From positions 1-29,301 of the forward strand of contig DAOMOP010000033.1 in assembly GCA_035444405.1 (NCBI GenBank): a stretch of 29,301 nucleotides of DNA, in the 5' to 3' direction. This document shows positions 25,930 through 29,301 of the stretch, piece after piece. Each line of letters begins with the position of its first letter. Position 1 is the first letter of the stretch. Both the position numbers and the translations under genes were made by a program. The stretch comes from DAOMOP01 sp035444405. Lineage in GTDB: Bacteria > Pseudomonadota > Gammaproteobacteria > Burkholderiales > Rhodocyclaceae. The notes below the pieces were generated by a model. That model was given only the letters and a program-made list of their open reading frames with translations, searched no databases and had not been told where the DNA came from.

Positions 25930-27553
25930 CTTCGATCATCCGCGTGATCTGCCATTGCTGCGCAATCGACAGGATGTTGTTGACGACCCAGTACAGCACC
26001 AGCCCCGACGGAAACCACATGAACATGAACGTGAACACCAATGGCAGCGCCATCATGATCTTGGCCTGGAGCGGATCCGGCGGTGCGGGATTGAGCTTCA
26101 TCTGCACCAGCATCGACAGCCCCATCACGATCGGCAGGATGAAATACGGGTCCTTCGCCGACAAGTCCTGGATCCAGCCCAGCCAAGGGGCGTGGCGCAT
26201 CTCGACGCTGCCCAGCAGCACCCAGTACAGTGCGATGAACACCGGGATCTGTACCAGAATCGGAAGACAACCGCCGAGCGGGTTGATCTTCTCCTTCTTG
26301 TACATCTCCATGACTTCCTGCTGCATCTTGGCCTTGTCATGGCCGTACAGCTCCTTGAGCCGCTGCATGCGCGGGCCGAGCACGCGCATCTTGGCCATCG
26401 ACTTGTAGCTGGCCGCCGACAGCGGGAAGAAGGCCAGCTTGATCAGCACCGTCACCAGCACGATCGCCCAACCCCAGTTGCCGGTCACGTCGTGGATCCA
26501 CGACAGCACCCAGAACAGCGGCGCCGCGATCATCGTCAGCCAGCCGTAGTCGACCACCAGCCCGAGCCCCTCGGCGATTCCGGCCAGGTGATCCTGCTCC
26601 TGCGGCCCGGCATAAAGCCGCGTGCCGACGCGACCGCTCTGCCCCGGAGCGATCTCCGCGACCGGCAGGATCACACCGGCGGTGTAGAGGTCCGCTCCGA
26701 CCTTGCGCGCGAAGAACTCCCGCGGGATGTCGCCCTGCGGCAGCCACGCCCCGACGAAGTAGTGCTGCACCATCGCGACCCAGCCGTCGTTCGCTTGGCT
26801 CTTGAACTTGGCGCGGCCCTCGTCGATCTCCTCGAACTGCACCTTCTGGAACTTCTCCGCCTCGGTGTAGAACGCCGGCCCCGTGAAGGTGCGCACGCCG
26901 AACACCTCGACCGCTTCGGCCGGCTTGCCGTCACGTGCGAACTGGAAGTACGCGTGCGCACCGAGGCCGCTGTCGCGCGCGTTCTCGATCTCGTACTCGA
27001 TGTCGATGACGTAGCTGCCGCGATGGAAGGTCATGAGCTTCACGACCCGCACACCGTCGGCCTCCGGCGCCTCGAGCCGCAGCGTCAGCGTGTCCTCGCC
27101 GTCGCGCAGCACGTGTTCGCCTTCGGGCAGCGCAAACAGCGTGCGATGGTTCGGCAGCCCCTCGCCGATCAAGCCGCTCTGCGCCGAATACCAGTGGCGT
27201 CCACCGTCGTCGAACAGCACGAAGTTGGCACTGCGGTCGTCGCTGGCACGGTGCTGCGTGAGCTCGAGGTGCACGATCTCGCCGCCCTGCGCGGAGACTT
27301 CGGCGATTATCATGTCCGTGCGCACCGTCGCGCGCGGCACGCCCGAGTCGCTTGGCGCCGCGAGCGCCGGCACGCCGCTTTCCGCACCGAGCGCCGTGCT
27401 CGGGGTCGGCAGCGCCGCCGTCTGCGCGGCATCGCCACCTGCAGCCGCGGGCGCCTGAACCGGCGCGGGCTGCTGCTCGCGCAGCCAGCCGTCCCACAGC
27501 ATCACCAGGGCGAAGGAGAAGACGAGAAAAAGTAATATGCGACGCTGGTCCAT
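25898..27553 (-). CDS. yidC: Membrane protein insertase YidC
   Basis: YidC inserts and folds inner-membrane proteins, alone or with SecYEG. The 551 residues start with a membrane anchor (RRILLFLVFSFALVMLWDGWL), then a proline/alanine-rich linker, a large periplasmic domain, and the conserved C-terminal five-helix core (NWGWAIVLVTVLIKLAFFPLS with its conserved arginine region, GGCLPILVQIPVFIALYWVL, and LVLYWVVNNILSIAQQWQI). The ATG at 27553 follows yidD by five bases, and mnmE starts 32 bases before its end, so rpmH-rnpA-yidD-yidC-mnmE is likely one long transcript. Confidence 0.97.
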   Translation of the reverse strand: MDQRRILLFLVFSFALVMLWDGWLREQQPAPVQAPAAAGGDAAQTAALPTPSTALGAESGVPALAAPSDSGVPRATVRTDMIIAEVSAQGGEIVHLELTQHRASDDRSANFVLFDDGGRHWYSAQSGLIGEGLPNHRTLFALPEGEHVLRDGEDTLTLRLEAPEADGVRVVKLMTFHRGSYVIDIEYEIENARDSGLGAHAYFQFARDGKPAEAVEVFGVRTFTGPAFYTEAEKFQKVQFEEIDEGRAKFKSQANDGWVAMVQHYFVGAWLPQGDIPREFFARKVGADLYTAGVILPVAEIAPGQSGRVGTRLYAGPQEQDHLAGIAEGLGLVVDYGWLTMIAAPLFWVLSWIHDVTGNWGWAIVLVTVLIKLAFFPLSAASYKSMAKMRVLGPRMQRLKELYGHDKAKMQQEVMEMYKKEKINPLGGCLPILVQIPVFIALYWVLLGSVEMRHAPWLGWIQDLSAKDPYFILPIVMGLSMLVQMKLNPAPPDPLQAKIMMALPLVFTFMFMWFPSGLVLYWVVNNILSIAQQWQITRMIEGAKKAGAKTT

Positions 27554-27558
27554 CGGAT

Positions 27559-27792
27559 TTATTTGTCGTTGTGCGAGTGTTTGGGAACCGGATCATACCC
27601 GCCGGGATGGAACGGGTGACAGCAGCCGATCCGCTTGAGTGCCAGCCAGCCGCCCCGCAAGGCGCCGTGCACACGGATCGCCTCTGCGGCGTACTCCGAG
27701 CAGGTCGGGTGAAACCGGCAGTTGCGGCCGAGCAGCGGGCTGATCGCGTAGCGATAGATTCCGATCAGTCCGAGAAGCAGTTTCGCGATCAT
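27559..27792 (-). CDS. yidD: Membrane protein insertion efficiency factor YidD
   Basis: This 77-residue peripheral membrane protein has an amphipathic N-terminus (MIAKLLLGLIGIYRYAISPLLG) and the signature CRFHPTCSEYAAEAI, followed by GCCHPFHPGGYDPVP. It aids YidC-dependent insertion. Its ATG overlaps the rnpA stop by four bases (ATGA), and yidC follows after five bases. Confidence 0.96.
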   Translation of the reverse strand: MIAKLLLGLIGIYRYAISPLLGRNCRFHPTCSEYAAEAIRVHGALRGGWLALKRIGCCHPFHPGGYDPVPKHSHNDK

Positions 27793-28148
27793 CTTCGCAG
27801 GCGGTCCAGCAGTTGCACGATATCATCGTTGACCATCGCGCGCGTCGCCAGATCGATCGGGGCATGCAGCCGCACGACCAGGTCCAGGGCCGGCAGCGTC
27901 GCGCGCTTGTTGCGAAACTGCTCGCGGACGATGCGCTTGACCAGGTTGCGTTGCGTCGCCCGCCTGGCGAAGCGCTTGGCCACCACCACGCCGAGGCGGG
28001 CCGTCTCCAGCGTGTTGGGCCGATAGTGGACCGTCAGAAAGCGCCCCTTGTGCGCCCGCCGAAAAGCAAAAACGGATGAGAACTCATCCGTTTTTCGTAA
28101 TCTGTAGGCGCTGCAGAATCGCTGTTCAGCGCCCGACGGGCGGATCAC
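27789..28148 (-). CDS. rnpA: Ribonuclease P protein component
   Basis: This protein cofactor of the RNase P ribozyme, which trims tRNA 5' ends, is small, basic and 119 residues long. YRLRKTDEFSSVFAFRRAHKG near the start and RFARRATQRNLVKRIVREQFR (the RNR signature region) are typical. The GTG start at 28148 is one base after the rpmH stop (28152-28150). The codons for KTDEFSSVF coincide with a perfect 13-bp palindrome that looks like an intrinsic terminator, which could set the low level of this protein compared with L34. The stop overlaps the yidD start. Confidence 0.96.
   Translation of the reverse strand: MIRPSGAEQRFCSAYRLRKTDEFSSVFAFRRAHKGRFLTVHYRPNTLETARLGVVVAKRFARRATQRNLVKRIVREQFRNKRATLPALDLVVRLHAPIDLATRAMVNDDIVQLLDRLRR
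28068..28095 (-). terminator. Terminator-like palindrome within rnpA
   Basis: AAAAACGGATGAG (28068-28080) and CTCATCCGTTTTT (28083-28095) are perfect 13-bp inverted repeats with a 2-base spacer; allowing for a larger real loop, about 11 pairs can form. On the rnpA strand the 3' arm ends in five T and is followed by GCTTTT, the form of an intrinsic terminator. The palindrome works on both strands. It lies at codons 18-27 of rnpA. Confidence 0.6.
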
Positions 28149-28149
28149 G

Positions 28150-28284
28150 TCAGACGGCGAGACGATGACGGCCCTTGGCCCGGCGCGCGCGGATCACGGC
28201 ACGACCACCACGGGTCTTCATGCGGACCAGGAAACCATGGGTGCGCTTGCGGCGAACGACGGAAGGCTGATAAGTGCGTTTCAT
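28150..28284 (-). CDS. rpmH: 50S ribosomal protein L34
   Basis: This 44-residue, very basic protein reads MKRTYQPSVVRRKRTHGF at the start and ends GRHRLAV, standard for L34. It is the first gene of the rpmH-rnpA-yidD-yidC-mnmE unit. A strong promoter with a perfect -35 lies 30-60 bases upstream. The stop at 28152-28150 is followed after one base by the rnpA GTG. Confidence 0.98.
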   Translation of the reverse strand: MKRTYQPSVVRRKRTHGFLVRMKTRGGRAVIRARRAKGRHRLAV

Positions 28285-28316
28285 GTTGGTTGGCCAGTGT
28301 TTGAGTCAAACGCGGC

Positions 28317-28345
28317 ATTTAATTCCATAATTGCCTGTTTGTCAA
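28317..28345 (-). promoter_or_regulatory. Promoter of rpmH operon
   Basis: On the bottom strand a perfect TTGACA (28340-28345) is followed after 17 bases by TTAAAT (28317-28322, four of six). RNA would start near 28310, about 26 bases before the rpmH ATG. The surrounding 45 bases are AT-rich for this genome. Confidence 0.75.
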
Positions 28346-28365
28346 GCATAATTTTTGCCCCGCGC

Positions 28366-28374
28366 TGTGGATAA
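28366..28374 (-). promoter_or_regulatory. DnaA box at the dnaA promoter
   Basis: The top strand reads TGTGGATAA (bottom TTATCCACA), a perfect consensus box. It covers the likely -35 region of dnaA (28368-28373) and lies 20 bases behind the rpmH -35, so bound DnaA could repress its own gene and perhaps affect rpmH. Confidence 0.8.
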
Positions 28375-28396
28375 GTCGCCCCCCGCAGGGTAGAAT
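28368..28396 (+). promoter_or_regulatory. Promoter of dnaA
   Basis: TAGAAT (28391-28396, five of six) has TGGATA (28368-28373, four of six) 17 bases upstream. RNA would start near 28403, giving a 165-base leader. A second, weaker candidate lies at 28453-28481 (TGGCCA, 17 bases, TAGAAT). Confidence 0.55.
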
Positions 28397-28568
28397 CCCC
28401 GGGTCGGGCTCGGCGCCGGCCGGAACGCCGCACGGGCACAGCGCGGTAGCAGTGGCCATCGACGCCAAGCCTTCGTAGAATCGATCCGTCAGCCACACCC
28501 GTCGGCGCCATGCAAGACGGGTAGCGTGCATTGCAAGAACCTTGGAACAAGTACATCTCGACCATCCA

Positions 28569-29301
28569 GTGACTCAAGATTTCTGGTCTTTCTGCCTGTC
28601 GCGCCTGGAAAGCGAACTGCCCCCGCAGCAGTTCAGCACCTGGATCAAGGCCCTGAAGGCGGATCAGAAAGCGACCGCCGAACAACCCTTCCTGCGTCTG
28701 CTCGCGCCGAACCGCTTCGTGCTGCAGTGGGTGCGCGAGCGCTATCTGCGTCGCATCGGCGAGCTCGCCGAGGAGTTCCACGGTGCGCCGATGGCCCTCG
28801 AGCTTGCCCTGCCGGCCGCCGGCACCTCGACCACGCTGAGCCCGGTGCGCACGGTGACGCCGGTCGCCACCGGCACGGCCGGTGAAGACGAGACCGCCGC
28901 GGCGGCGCCGGCACGCACGACCGCGCCGGCACCCGTCGTCACGCCTGCTTCGGACAGTGCCTACGAAAAGACGCGCCTGAACGCCGACTTCACCTTCGAC
29001 ACGCTGGTCACCGGCCGCGCCAACGACCTCGCACGCGCGGCGGCGATGCAGGTCGCGCAGAACCCGGGCACCTCGTACAACCCGCTGTTCATCTACGGCG
29101 GCGTCGGCCTTGGCAAGACCCACCTCGTCCATGCCATCGGCAATGCGGTGTTCCGCCACAACCCGCGCGCGGTGATCCGCTACGTGCACGTCGAGGACTA
29201 TTATGCCGACGTCGTGCGTGCCTATCAGCAGAAGAGCTTCGACGCGTTCAAGCGCTACTACCGCTCGCTCGACATGCTGATCATCGACGACATCCAGTTC
29301 T
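28569..29301 (+). CDS. dnaA: Chromosomal replication initiator DnaA (5' part, cut by window end)
   Basis: DnaA is the AAA+ initiator that binds DnaA boxes and melts the origin. The first 244 codons are present. Domain I (1 to about 75) starts MTQDFWSFCLSRLESELPPQ with the usual tryptophan. A proline/alanine/threonine-rich linker (about 80-130) follows, then the ATPase domain: FTFDTLVTGRANDLARAAA and Walker A GGVGLGKTHL. Walker B (LIIDDIQF) is just reached at the window end. The start is GTG 28569 without a strong Shine-Dalgarno; an in-frame TTG at 28542 is a less likely alternative. It diverges from rpmH, with a 284-bp spacer holding both promoters and one DnaA box. Confidence 0.97.
   Translation, partial: MTQDFWSFCLSRLESELPPQQFSTWIKALKADQKATAEQPFLRLLAPNRFVLQWVRERYLRRIGELAEEFHGAPMALELALPAAGTSTTLSPVRTVTPVATGTAGEDETAAAAPARTTAPAPVVTPASDSAYEKTRLNADFTFDTLVTGRANDLARAAAMQVAQNPGTSYNPLFIYGGVGLGKTHLVHAIGNAVFRHNPRAVIRYVHVEDYYADVVRAYQQKSFDAFKRYYRSLDMLIIDDIQF

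Overview
The window looks like the replication-origin neighbourhood of a GC-rich betaproteobacterium, most likely of the Rhodocyclales (Azoarcus/Thauera/Zoogloeaceae type). The evidence is the block dnaA <> rpmH-rnpA-yidD-yidC-mnmE at the right end, a metX-metW operon, an EIIA-HPr-EI phosphotransferase cluster, an rsmB-DUF4390-ntrY-response regulator cluster, and parS-like and DnaA-box sites. The genus is inferred from protein similarity and gene order remembered from relatives; no search was run. Two runs of N (29 and 10 bases) break metX and a uracil-DNA glycosylase gene, so this is a draft assembly.

Left part (1-9167, mostly + strand): the end of a YbiT-type ABC-F ATPase; a regulatory-type PTS cluster (mannose-family EIIA, HPr, enzyme I) with no membrane permease alongside; metX-metW behind a clear SAM-II riboswitch followed by a terminator-like hairpin; a small unknown gene on the - strand; an AmpG-type muropeptide permease; a SMUG1-type uracil-DNA glycosylase; and a beta-carbonic anhydrase overlapping a MOSC-domain gene.

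Middle part (9232-22062, all - strand, read right to left): rsmB, DUF4390, ntrY, an NtrX-like regulator whose AAA+ domain has lost its motifs, a small [4Fe-4S] protein, trkA-trkH, hemE, then a 398-bp spacer and priA. The spacer holds two perfect DnaA boxes. Many junctions overlap by 1-4 bases or by tens of bases, which suggests translational coupling.

Right part (22113-29301): speD-speE (spermidine synthesis), a TSUP-family transporter, mnmE, yidC, yidD, rnpA and rpmH on the - strand, then dnaA on the + strand and cut by the window end. Two parS-like ParB sites flank the TSUP gene, 4-5 kb from dnaA. The rpmH-dnaA spacer carries a strong rpmH promoter and a dnaA promoter whose -35 region is overlapped by a DnaA box. 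Genes from 9 to 28 kb run away from the dnaA side, as expected if replication starts near 28.3 kb.

Most genes are conserved housekeeping genes. The most interesting points are in the control DNA: the SAM-II plus terminator leader, the parS pair without parAB nearby, the DnaA-box pair beside hemE, and a perfect terminator-like palindrome inside rnpA.
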